NCBI GenBank assembly: GCA_029263415.1
Contig: JAJCXN010000046.1
Location: 124,001-188,000 of the forward strand
Length of the DNA stretch: 64,000 bases
Direction: 5' to 3'
Source of the DNA: Acidobacteriota bacterium
GTDB lineage: Bacteria; Acidobacteriota; Thermoanaerobaculia; Multivoradales; Multivoraceae
This document shows positions 34,982 to 43,098 of the stretch, one piece after another. The notes under the pieces are model-generated. The model saw only the letters and a list, made by a program, of their open reading frames with translations. It ran no database searches and was not told the origin of the DNA. Position 1 is the stretch's first letter; each line of letters begins with the position of its first letter. Both the position numbers and the translations under genes were made by a program.

Positions 34982-36349
34982 TCACCGTAGAAGCCGCTCT
35001 AAAAACCCAGTATCCACCACGCCCTCGGCGAAGCGCTCATCCCGCAAGATGGTGCGGTGTAACGCAGCCGTGGTCGCGATCCCCTCTAGCTCAAATTCTT
35101 CAAGGGCACGCGACATGCGTGCGATCGCCTCAGGCCGATCGCGTCCCCAGACAATGATCTTGCCCAACAAAGAGTCGTAGAAAGGGGGAAAGTCGTAGCC
35201 CTGGTAGACGTGGGAGTCGACGCGAACACCGGGCCCAGTCGGCCAACGCAGGCGCTCAATTCGACCGGGACTCGGTACAAACGAAGCCGGATCCTCAGCA
35301 TTGAGCCGACACTCGATCGAGTGGCCGCGGATCTCGACTCGAGCCGGAAGATCAGATCGACGACCCTGCGCACAACGCAACTGCGCGACGACCAGGTCAG
35401 TGGAGGTGACCAACTCGGTCACCGGGTGCTCTACTTGGATCCGGGTGTTCATCTCCATGAAGAAGAAGTCGTCTCGCTCGTCGACTAGAAACTCAACGGT
35501 GCCAGCGCCACGATAGCCAACCGAGGTGGCGAGGCGCACTGCCGCCGCCCCGATCTCGTCTAGCCGAGCCTGGTCAATCCCGGTTGGCGGCGCTTCCTCG
35601 AGCAATTTCTGATGTCGGCGCTGAATGGAGCACTCCCGAGTGCCGAGTTCGAGCACTACGGCGGCGGTCGACTTGGTCGCGACTTCTCCAAACACCTGGA
35701 CCTCGATATGTCGAGGCTTTGCCAAGAAACGCTCGACGTAGACTCGAGGGTCGCCAAACGCGACCGCTGCTTCGCGCGAGGCGAGGTCGAACAGTCGCTC
35801 AAGATCGCGGGCACGTTCGACGACCCGCATGCCCTTGCCACCACCACCCGACACAGCCTTGAGCAAGACCGGGAATCCGATCTCTTGCGCGCTGGCTAGT
35901 GCCTGGGCCGAGGTTGCAGGAGGTTCAATGGTTCCTGGCAAGACCGGGACCCCAGCCATATGCGCGGCCTTTCGCGCTTGAGCTTTGTCTCCGAGCAGCC
36001 GAATCGTCTCTGGCTCCGGACCGATCCAAACCAGGCCTGCTTCCGCAACCCGCTCAGCGAAATTCGCGTTCTCCGCTAAGAAACCGTACCCCGGATGAAG
36101 CGCGGTCGCGCCAGTAATCTCTGCTGCGGTGAGCACCGCTTCCTGGTTCAGGTAGCTCTTGGTCGCGCTTGCGGGACCGATACATACCGACTCGTCGGCC
36201 AAACCCACATGGCGAGCGCTGCGATCTGCGTCGCTGTAGATCGCAACCGATCTGACTCCGATGTCACGGCAGGCCTGGATGACTCTAACGGCGATCTCAC
36301 CCCGATTGGCAACGAGGACCTTGCGTAGCGACGGTGCCGTCGCTTCCAT
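34982..36349 (-). CDS. accC: acetyl-CoA carboxylase, biotin carboxylase subunit
   Basis: A 455-residue ATP-grasp enzyme that carboxylates the biotin of AccB, first step of fatty acid synthesis. KVLVANRGEIAVRVIQACRD opens the protein; the Gly-rich ATP loop is KAVSGGGGKGMRVV; catalytic text VLELGTRECSIQRRHQKLLEEAP, FMEMNTRIQVEHPVTE and FVPSPGRI are present. ATG 36349 has AGGA close upstream; the longer frame overlaps accB. Follows accB by 40 bases. Confidence 0.95.
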   Translation of the reverse strand: MEATAPSLRKVLVANRGEIAVRVIQACRDIGVRSVAIYSDADRSARHVGLADESVCIGPASATKSYLNQEAVLTAAEITGATALHPGYGFLAENANFAERVAEAGLVWIGPEPETIRLLGDKAQARKAAHMAGVPVLPGTIEPPATSAQALASAQEIGFPVLLKAVSGGGGKGMRVVERARDLERLFDLASREAAVAFGDPRVYVERFLAKPRHIEVQVFGEVATKSTAAVVLELGTRECSIQRRHQKLLEEAPPTGIDQARLDEIGAAAVRLATSVGYRGAGTVEFLVDERDDFFFMEMNTRIQVEHPVTELVTSTDLVVAQLRCAQGRRSDLPARVEIRGHSIECRLNAEDPASFVPSPGRIERLRWPTGPGVRVDSHVYQGYDFPPFYDSLLGKIIVWGRDRPEAIARMSRALEEFELEGIATTAALHRTILRDERFAEGVVDTGFLERLLR

Positions 36350-36389
36350 CGTTCCTGTAGTCGTCACAGGCCGCACTGGCACATGAGCC

Positions 36390-36869
36390 TCAGTCGGCCG
36401 AAGGGGGCGTTCTGACCCCGAACAAAGGGGCGCCGAACTCAACCGGCTCGCCGTTGCGAGCATAGACCTCAACCACCTCGCCCGCGACGTCGGCCTCGAT
36501 CTCGTTCATCAGCTTCATGGCCTCGACGATGCAAATGATCTGGCCAACTGCCATCTGTGCGCCAACGGAAGCGAACGGCTCCGCCTCTGGCGAGGGCGCT
36601 TCATAGAAGGTACCTACGATGGGGGAGGTGATCACATGGATGTCGGCGGCGGAACTAAGGGTGGCGGTCTCACCAGCCGTCGCGGCAGCAGCGATGGCCT
36701 GCGCGGGCGCCGCGGAGGGCGAGGCGAGCGGCTCCGCGCCTCCATAGACCATCGGTGCCGGGGCTCCATCGATACGGAGTCTGAACCCAGCACGCTCGAT
36801 TTCGAGGCGTCCCAGGCCCTTCTGGGCAACCTCATCCATCAGTTGCACAATCTGGTCGGTGGTCAACAC
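36390..36869 (-). CDS. accB: acetyl-CoA carboxylase biotin carboxyl carrier protein
   Basis: A 159-residue carrier. An N-terminal helical part (TTDQIVQLMDEVAQKGLGRLEIERAGFRLRI) leads through an Ala/Pro-rich linker to the biotinyl domain (about 80-155) with the biotinylation motif EAMKLMNE (Lys is the attachment site) and ITSPIVGTFYEAPSPEAEPF. The GTG start has AAAGGA about 10 bases upstream. It stands between the Roadblock gene and accC in a single co-directional run. Confidence 0.96.
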   Translation of the reverse strand: MLTTDQIVQLMDEVAQKGLGRLEIERAGFRLRIDGAPAPMVYGGAEPLASPSAAPAQAIAAAATAGETATLSSAADIHVITSPIVGTFYEAPSPEAEPFASVGAQMAVGQIICIVEAMKLMNEIEADVAGEVVEVYARNGEPVEFGAPLFGVRTPPSAD

Positions 36870-36891
36870 TACGGGCTTCCTTTCAGCGAAA

Positions 36892-37377
36892 CTACGGGCG
36901 AACGGTAGCCGGCAGCGACCTGCCGAACCCGAGAGTATCCCCAGCTTCTCGCGAGCCTACAGCCGACAGGCCCCCGGTCTCGAGTTCCACTGGGCTGTCA
37001 TCGAGATCTTCTCCAAACAGCGCCGGCACCAAAGTCAACGGAGCGCGGCGCAGTTCAAAACGGGCGCGGGCAATGTCGGCACCGGAAGCGGAGCGACGCA
37101 AAAACAGCAGCAAGTAGACCTCCTCAGCGGCCTCGCCTAACAGAAGCACGTGATCTTCCGTCTCGACCAGCACGGAACGCAAGGGTCCTCCGCCGAACTC
37201 GCTATGGTTCTCTCTAGCCGCCTGAGCAAGTGCCACCAGCTCTGCTGAGAGCATCTCCATGTCGTGATTCTGCTCAACCAAAAACGAGTCAATTGGCAGT
37301 CCATCGCGACCGACCAAGGATGCGCCCAACAAACCCGGGCAACGACTACCGATCTGCTTCAAACACTCACGAAACAC
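36892..37377 (-). CDS. Roadblock/LC7 domain protein
   Basis: A 161-residue small protein: MFRECLKQIGSRCPGLLGASLVGRDGLPIDSF and the following SAELVALAQAAREN, then RSVLVETEDHVLLLGEAAEEVYLLLFL match the alpha/beta Roadblock/LC7 fold (about 1-105). A 50-residue tail follows. Bacterial Roadblock proteins usually bind small GTPases such as MglA. No GTPase is in the window. Its start overlaps the TPR gene by 11 bases, so the two are likely partners. Confidence 0.75.
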   Translation of the reverse strand: MFRECLKQIGSRCPGLLGASLVGRDGLPIDSFLVEQNHDMEMLSAELVALAQAARENHSEFGGGPLRSVLVETEDHVLLLGEAAEEVYLLLFLRRSASGADIARARFELRRAPLTLVPALFGEDLDDSPVELETGGLSAVGSREAGDTLGFGRSLPATVRP

Positions 37378-38728
37378 GCCGCTTCGCCTCCTTCAGCTTG
37401 TTCAGGTAGGCGCCCACCACCATCAGGCGGCGGTCTTCGAAAGAAGCACTTGATCGGACCTGATTGAGCGGAACGAGCTCAGCTAGATCGAGTGGAGTAA
37501 CCGGCCTCTCCTGCTGGGCCGGAAGTACATCAGAGCGCATCGCCACGGTTTCTGGTTGTCCAGCCACCTCAGAGGAGCCGCGAGCAGCGTCCTCCTGCTC
37601 AAGGTAGGACTGACCGAGCGTTGCAGTTGGGCCAGTGGAATCTGCCTCGGCAACCGGCGCAGGTAGGTCAAGGCTCGGCTCGCGATCGACCGGTGCACTG
37701 CCAAGATCAGCCACCTCACGGTCCGCCGAGACGTGAGTCCCCTTGCGAAACTCAGGCGGGCTCTCCAGCGGCTCAAGGGATGCCGGCTTGGCAGGCGATC
37801 CACCGGTGGGTGGCAATGCGGGCACTCGCGGAAAGCGTAACGCGCGCAATGGCAGTGCGCCGAGATCAAAGTTCTTGGCGGGCGCGGAGGGAAGTTCGAA
37901 GAGGTAACCGCCTGCCTGCAACGGATCGCTAGCCAGCTCGGGCAGCGAATCGAGCGAAAGCGACGGCGTTGGAACTCGTACCGGAGGATCGGGCGGCGTC
38001 GGGCCGACCGGAGGATTCGGCTTCTTGACGATCTCGATTACCACACCTGCAGGCGCGGATTCGTCACTCAACCCGGGTTGGCGACGCGGTTCGCTCGCCG
38101 GTTCAGTGACTTCGCTTTGCCAAAGACCGGAGAAGCTGCCGGTGGCTGGGCTCGGCTTAGAGACCTTGGCGAGGTCATTTGCAGGCTCCTCTGCCAGAGG
38201 GGCAGGAGGAGTCGTTGACCAAGGGCGCTCCTCCAGTTCTTGTTCCCCAGCCTCTGGAGCCGGGCTCGCAAGCTCGACCACAGCCTCAGGCAGAGGCTCT
38301 TGAACCTCCGGAGTGAGAAGGGTCTCAACCCGCTCGGAAAGCACCAACAAATCGACATCGCGCGCATTCAGTTGGCGATAGATCTCAAGGCAGCGGGAGG
38401 CCTCTTCGCCATTGCCCAGTTGCAAGTTTGCCTCGATCAAATGACGATACGCGACCATCTGCGTCGGGTCGCGCTTGACGACGTTCTCTAGGTGGGTCGC
38501 TGCGGAAGCGGGATCCTTCGCGTCCAACAAGCAGCGCCCAAGCGCTACCTCAGCCGCGATTGACGGACGCTCCTCAATGCCTTGACGCAGGACCGTCAAA
38601 GCCTGTGCAGTATCGCCCCGGCGTCGGTACTCTTCAGCGAGCTGCAAGAAGAGATGTGACTTCGGAGACTGCTCCCAGCGCCGCCGTAGTTCGGCTAGCC
38701 GAATCTCTGATGAATTCCACGCCGCCAT
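37367..38728 (-). CDS. TPR protein preceding the Roadblock gene
   Basis: A 453-residue protein. TPR units fill about 1-165 (AELRRRWEQSPKSHLFLQLAEEYRRRGDTAQALTVLRQGIEERP; VALGRCLLDAKDPASAATHLENVVKRDPTQ; AYRHLIEANLQLGNGEEASRCLEIYRQL). The rest is a low-complexity Pro/Glu/Ser-rich region with several short conserved-looking blocks such as NFDLGALPLRALRFPRVPALPP. No enzyme domain is seen. ATG 38728 fits; the longer frame is Arg-rich and unlikely. It heads a run with Roadblock, accB, accC and thiE. Confidence 0.72.
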   Translation of the reverse strand: MAAWNSSEIRLAELRRRWEQSPKSHLFLQLAEEYRRRGDTAQALTVLRQGIEERPSIAAEVALGRCLLDAKDPASAATHLENVVKRDPTQMVAYRHLIEANLQLGNGEEASRCLEIYRQLNARDVDLLVLSERVETLLTPEVQEPLPEAVVELASPAPEAGEQELEERPWSTTPPAPLAEEPANDLAKVSKPSPATGSFSGLWQSEVTEPASEPRRQPGLSDESAPAGVVIEIVKKPNPPVGPTPPDPPVRVPTPSLSLDSLPELASDPLQAGGYLFELPSAPAKNFDLGALPLRALRFPRVPALPPTGGSPAKPASLEPLESPPEFRKGTHVSADREVADLGSAPVDREPSLDLPAPVAEADSTGPTATLGQSYLEQEDAARGSSEVAGQPETVAMRSDVLPAQQERPVTPLDLAELVPLNQVRSSASFEDRRLMVVGAYLNKLKEAKRRVS

Positions 38729-38900
38729 TCTGTGCCTTAGCTTCGCTTCTCGTCTCAGGGGCCCCCGGCTCTTGCCTCGTTCAGACAACCCAAAGTTGTC
38801 GAGACCGGCAACAGACGCGGAAGGCGAGTCAGGCCACGCAAGACCCACGGCCAGATGCCGGAGCCTAGGTCGTCAACCTCTTGTTCCAAACCAGCTTGCG

Positions 38901-38906
38901 AGTATA
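38901..38906 (-). promoter_or_regulatory. possible -10 box for the TPR-accBC run
   Basis: The minus strand has TATACT at 38906-38901, about 170 bases before the TPR start, in the 247-base gap after the PKD lipoprotein gene. No good -35 box stands 16-18 bases upstream, so this is a weak call. The same hexamer occurs at the candidate relA promoter. Confidence 0.25.
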
Positions 38907-38975
38907 CCGACACTGAGACAAATCGGCCGACTTCGCAGAAGCCAACGCCGGAGTGAGCCCCGAGGCCGTCTCAGA

Positions 38976-39977
38976 CTATTGGCCGGAGACCGAGACGAAC
39001 TGGCTGATGGTGTCCGCGCCTTGGCTGTTCGTCGCGGTCAGAGTCACCACAAAAGTGCCAGCCGACGAAAAGGTGTGCGTGGGATTCTGCAAGGTGCTGA
39101 GATTGCCGTCACCGAAGTCCCAGGTCCACCGTGTCGGGTTGCCCTGCGTAGTGTCAGTGAACACCACGGTGAGATTGTTGATGCCGAAGCTGAACTCAGC
39201 GGAAGGCAATCGGCGGATGGTAATGGTCTCGCTGGTGGTGAGGAGCGAACCGCTTCCGCTGCCGGTCTCTGCCTGGACTTGGAAGGTGTCGCCTTGGATC
39301 AAGTCGACATCTCCCCCGGTGACGCTGAGTTCGTCAGTCGCTGCACCGTCGCTGTCAGTCAGCAAGAGCGAGCCTCCCGACGCCAACGATCCAATCTCAC
39401 TACGGAAGTTGACCTGTGCATCCTTGAGCGGCTGCCCCTGATCGTCGCGGACTAGGGCCAGGAGCTCAACACTGCCACCCAGTTCGGCGACGCTCGACGG
39501 TGTGGCCTGCAAAGAGATCGAGCCTGCTGGCAGCCCTATCTGAACGTCAATGGTCACCGACTCGGAGTTGCCTGCCATGGCAGTCACCGTTGCGATTCCA
39601 AATTGGCCGTCGCCGGTCAACAAGGTGATGACCTCACCGTTCCCGTCGATACCCACATTCGGAGCGATCGAGCCAATCGTGGAGTTGAAAAGGATGGCGG
39701 TTCCTGGGTTGAGCGGCGTGCCGTTCGGCTTACGAGCAACAACTCGAATCTGAGAGGAACCGGTGAGCGGAATCCGATTCGGTGAGGCGCTAATGGTCAG
39801 GATTGTGCCCTCGGGTGCGATCGGCGATCCGGAATCACAGGCTACGGTCGACAGAGCAAACGCCGCCATCAGTAACCAAGTCAGGACACCCGCGGGCGTA
39901 CTGAGACCAACTGCGACAGATTGGAGTGGGCGTGTTCTGGATAGCGACATAGCAGGACCCGGGGAAGTTTCGTTCAT
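38976..39977 (-). CDS. lipoprotein with Ig-like and PKD domains
   Basis: A 333-residue secreted protein. A hydrophobic signal (LTWLLMAAFALSTVAC) ends at a probable lipid-modified Cys. Two Ig-like (Big-type) repeats follow (ISASPNRIPLTGSSQIRVVARKPNGTPL and LQATPSSVAELGGSVELLALVRDDQGQPL). The C-terminal ~75 residues form a PKD domain with WDFGDGNLSTLQNPTHTF. Probably surface adhesion or pilus-related; function unknown. ATG 39950 is an alternative start. It is the last of three lipoproteins after pilQ. Confidence 0.75.
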   Translation of the reverse strand: MNETSPGPAMSLSRTRPLQSVAVGLSTPAGVLTWLLMAAFALSTVACDSGSPIAPEGTILTISASPNRIPLTGSSQIRVVARKPNGTPLNPGTAILFNSTIGSIAPNVGIDGNGEVITLLTGDGQFGIATVTAMAGNSESVTIDVQIGLPAGSISLQATPSSVAELGGSVELLALVRDDQGQPLKDAQVNFRSEIGSLASGGSLLLTDSDGAATDELSVTGGDVDLIQGDTFQVQAETGSGSGSLLTTSETITIRRLPSAEFSFGINNLTVVFTDTTQGNPTRWTWDFGDGNLSTLQNPTHTFSSAGTFVVTLTATNSQGADTISQFVSVSGQ

Positions 39978-40270
39978 GATGAGATGTCTACGGAAGCGGC
40001 AAACAATGCGTTTAGCTTGCAGCCCACGAAGTCCGCCCTCTCAACAGTAGAAGGAGCAGCAGCTCGGCCCACTAAAGAGGGGCAAGGTAGAAGCGGTCCA
40101 CCGTGGCGTCACTGATGCCCCTGGTGACGTATCGGTGCCGGCCAAGGTTATCCCACTCGGTCGAGGTGCGAGGTCAGGAGCTCCAGCAGCTTCTCGCGAA
40201 CGAAGAGACGCTCGCCAGGAAGGGAGGTGAGGCCCTCCTGGCAGCAGCGAACTCTCGGTTGAGCCCCAAA

Positions 40271-42493
40271 CTACGGGATATCAACTAGGCGCGTGACCGA
40301 GGTAGATCCATTCCCATTGGTCGCCGTCAGGCGCACCGTGTACATGCCCGGGACGCCATACGCGAACGAAGGGTTCTGCGCGTTGCTGGTGCTGTCTCCA
40401 ACGTCACCGAACTCCCACAGCCACTGCGTTGGACCACCCAACGATTGATCGGTGAAGGCGACAGTGGTGCCGTTGATGGTGAAGTCAAAAGCGGCCGATG
40501 GAGGAGCAGCAGGAACGATTTCAACCAACCTCGTGGCCGAGCTAGATCCCGTGTCGTTGGTCACCGTCAAGCGCACCGTGTACATGCCGGGGGCGCCGTA
40601 GGCAAACGAAGGGTTCTGCAAGGTACTGGTGTTGTCGCCAGGGTCACCGAACTCCCACAACCACTGCGTCGGAGCACCCAAGGATTGATCGTTGAAGGCG
40701 ACCGTGGTGCCGTTGACGGTGAAGTCAAATCCGGCTGTTGGAGCAGTACCGGGAACGATGTCTGCAACATCGTTCTGGCAGGTGGTGTCCGCCGGATTCA
40801 CCGTAAAAGCGACTGCGACGTCTTCCGTCGTACAGCCGGTCTCGACGTTGCGTAGGCTGAATGACAGGTTGTTGGAGGTTGCAACATTGCGAGTCCCAAC
40901 CTCGCCATCGCCGTTGTCGTCGCAACCGACCGTGTTGAAGGTCGCACCGGCGATGGTCGGCGTGTTCAGCACGACTTCGCTGTCAGAGACCGAAGACACG
41001 TTAGATAGCGCACCATTGATGGTGACCTGAACCGGATCCATGAAGTTGCCACCGGTAAGAGTGACCGCCGTGCCTCCAGCCTCGGCAATGGTGTTCGGAT
41101 TGACGGCCGTAATGAATGGTGGCGGCGGGCCGACGTAGCCGAAGTCGGGGCCAACAGCACCGTCTCCGGTCTCGATATTCGTGACTCCTACCGGACCACT
41201 TGCTTCGCTTCCATCAGCAGTAACTGGCTGACAGTCAACGACCCGAACGGCGGACGCTCTGAAAATGATCTCCGTCCCAGTGACCGAAATCGGCGACTGG
41301 CCAACCCCGCCCGCTGAGACTGCAACGGGTTCGTCAAACCCTTGGCCCGAAACGGTGACCAAGGTGCCACCGACATAGCTCACTGCGGTCGGTCCGAGTG
41401 ACGTGATGATCACGTTGGTGCCGTATGAAAATGCATTGCCCAAGAGAGTGGCGTCGCCGCTGTTGGTGTTACGCACCAACACCGCGACGTTGGCGTTCTG
41501 GTTGTCCTGTCCGAATCCGGTGGCGGACGGCGACGTAACCATGATCTGAGTCGAACTGACCGATAGGACCGTTGCCTCTATGCCGTTGAATGCGGCTGCG
41601 GAGCCTGAGCCAAACAGCACTTGGATCGGGGAGGAGAAACCCTCGCCGCGGATTGTGATGGTGGTGCCACCCTCATTGGGACCCGAGGACGGCGTCAGCG
41701 AGAAGATTTGCGGTTGCACTCCGCCACCATCGCGACGGTAGGTGAAGGCTCCCGGTAGGACATCCGTAGCCGACTCGGCGGTGTTGAGACCGACGGTCAC
41801 GGAAACGTCCGCGGACCGGGTCTCGCCGACCGGCAACGAGATCTGTGGCGTCCGCGCAACGATCAGGTCCGGCGCTACGCTTTCAACAACCGCGACTTGA
41901 CCCCCAATGAAGACGCGCACGGGCTCGAAGAAACCGCCGCCGTTGATGCGCATTCGAGAGCCACCATCTGGGCTACCGGTGAGGGGGGTGATCGAACCGA
42001 TAAAGAACGTGTCCGGTTCTATAGGTGCGGTGAAGGCCACGTTGGTCGTACCGATACTACTCTGGAGCTGGGCACGCACCTGTGCGGTTAACTCGACTGC
42101 CCCGGCGAAGAGGCTAACCTGTGCGCCGCCGTTGATCAGTGCCACCGCGCCGGTCTGTGGACCAGTACCGGCAGTGGTGAAGTTGCCGGCCGAGGTACTC
42201 AATTGCAGGGTCGTGTTGTTGGCAGGCGCAGCACCGTTGTCCGCGCGCCGCACCGTGATGTTAAGAGCCACCGGGGTGAGGCTTCCGGCAGGGACCGACG
42301 CAGGATTGGCGGTGATAGTGATGGTGAACGCTGTCGTCCCACCGCCGCCCGGCGGGGGCGCAGGGTTCGCCGTTGGTTCCGTGGGGGAGTCACTCGAGCA
42401 ACCCAGGGCCAACAGCGGGAGCGCAATGGCGCACAGCAGCAGGCTTCTGGACCGCTTTCCGGTCACCTTCGATGTTGTATTGAATAACCGCAT
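40271..42493 (-). CDS. lipoprotein with four IPT/TIG and two PKD domains
   Basis: A 740-residue surface lipoprotein. The signal LLLCAIALPLLALGC ends in a lipobox Cys, followed by a Pro/Gly linker and an Ig-like unit. Four IPT/TIG repeats (about 170-600) each have the GG(T/S)xxxxxGxxF pattern, such as TPSSGPNEGGTTITIRGEGF. Two near-identical PKD domains end the protein (WLWEFGDPGDNTSTLQNPSF and WLWEFGDVGDSTSNAQNPSF), with no membrane anchor after them. AGGAG lies 9 bases before ATG 42493. The next gene upstream ends 12 bases away. Confidence 0.82.
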   Translation of the reverse strand: MRLFNTTSKVTGKRSRSLLLCAIALPLLALGCSSDSPTEPTANPAPPPGGGGTTAFTITITANPASVPAGSLTPVALNITVRRADNGAAPANNTTLQLSTSAGNFTTAGTGPQTGAVALINGGAQVSLFAGAVELTAQVRAQLQSSIGTTNVAFTAPIEPDTFFIGSITPLTGSPDGGSRMRINGGGFFEPVRVFIGGQVAVVESVAPDLIVARTPQISLPVGETRSADVSVTVGLNTAESATDVLPGAFTYRRDGGGVQPQIFSLTPSSGPNEGGTTITIRGEGFSSPIQVLFGSGSAAAFNGIEATVLSVSSTQIMVTSPSATGFGQDNQNANVAVLVRNTNSGDATLLGNAFSYGTNVIITSLGPTAVSYVGGTLVTVSGQGFDEPVAVSAGGVGQSPISVTGTEIIFRASAVRVVDCQPVTADGSEASGPVGVTNIETGDGAVGPDFGYVGPPPPFITAVNPNTIAEAGGTAVTLTGGNFMDPVQVTINGALSNVSSVSDSEVVLNTPTIAGATFNTVGCDDNGDGEVGTRNVATSNNLSFSLRNVETGCTTEDVAVAFTVNPADTTCQNDVADIVPGTAPTAGFDFTVNGTTVAFNDQSLGAPTQWLWEFGDPGDNTSTLQNPSFAYGAPGMYTVRLTVTNDTGSSSATRLVEIVPAAPPSAAFDFTINGTTVAFTDQSLGGPTQWLWEFGDVGDSTSNAQNPSFAYGVPGMYTVRLTATNGNGSTSVTRLVDIP
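40274..40741 (-). repeat. tandem duplication of a PKD-coding unit (about 240 bp)
   Basis: The unit at 40502-40741 (80 codons) and that at 40274-40501 (76 codons) encode almost the same PKD domain; long stretches such as GTTVAF.DQSLG.PTQWLWEFGD and PGMYTVRLT are shared. The DNA is also highly similar, so the duplication looks recent. Confidence 0.8.
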
Positions 42494-42505
42494 GGCCGAC
42501 GTCTC

Positions 42506-43078
42506 CTAAGGCGTGAACTCGATGGTGAAACCGGCGGTCTGAGTATCCACTGCGTCGCCAGACAGGGTTCTGCCGAAGAACCTCAGCCGCAAATTGAGCA
42601 GGATTGTCGCACCGCCGGTTTCAGTGTCGAAGCCTCCGTTGATGAACTGCAAATCGGAAAGTGGAACCGTGGTGAGCTGCTCTAGGGACATCACTGGCAG
42701 ATTCTCCAAGGTGACTGACCCGTTGACTGGGATCGACGAAAAGATCTGTCGCACGAAAACTGGCGGCAGCCGAGTTCCGGTATCTGCCCGCTGGTAGGTC
42801 ACCTCATACGAGGAGATCTCCACGTTCTGCAAAGAGGACGTGGGCTGGCCTGGGGCTTTGGGAATGTTGTCGATAACGATCTCTCCAACCTGCACCAATC
42901 CGCCGCCGACGGCCCCATTGACCGATATCTGCACAGGCAAGCCGTCGAAGTCGCTGATCGACAGGAGTACGCCGCCACCGTCAACCTTGTCGGTGCGCGA
43001 CTCGCAGGCTCCGAGAGCCAGCATGAGAGCGACTAGGCCCAGGAGAAAGGACTTCGTCAGCTTTGTCTGTTTGGTCAT
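42506..43078 (-). CDS. small lipoprotein downstream of pilQ
   Basis: A 190-residue protein. The signal KSFLLGLVALMLALGAC ends in a lipobox Cys (LGAC). The mature part is beta-rich with no domain I recognise: VLLSISDFDGLPVQISVNG, ISSYEVTYQRADTGTRLPPVFVRQI, and LLNLRLRFFGRTLSGDAV. It starts 20 bases after the pilQ stop and precedes the IPT/PKD lipoprotein by 12, so it is part of the pilus operon by position. The pattern of a short beta-rich protein before a repeat lipoprotein suggests a common assembly. Confidence 0.68.
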   Translation of the reverse strand: MTKQTKLTKSFLLGLVALMLALGACESRTDKVDGGGVLLSISDFDGLPVQISVNGAVGGGLVQVGEIVIDNIPKAPGQPTSSLQNVEISSYEVTYQRADTGTRLPPVFVRQIFSSIPVNGSVTLENLPVMSLEQLTTVPLSDLQFINGGFDTETGGATILLNLRLRFFGRTLSGDAVDTQTAGFTIEFTP

Positions 43079-43098
43079 GAGGGTAAGACTCCGTGAAC

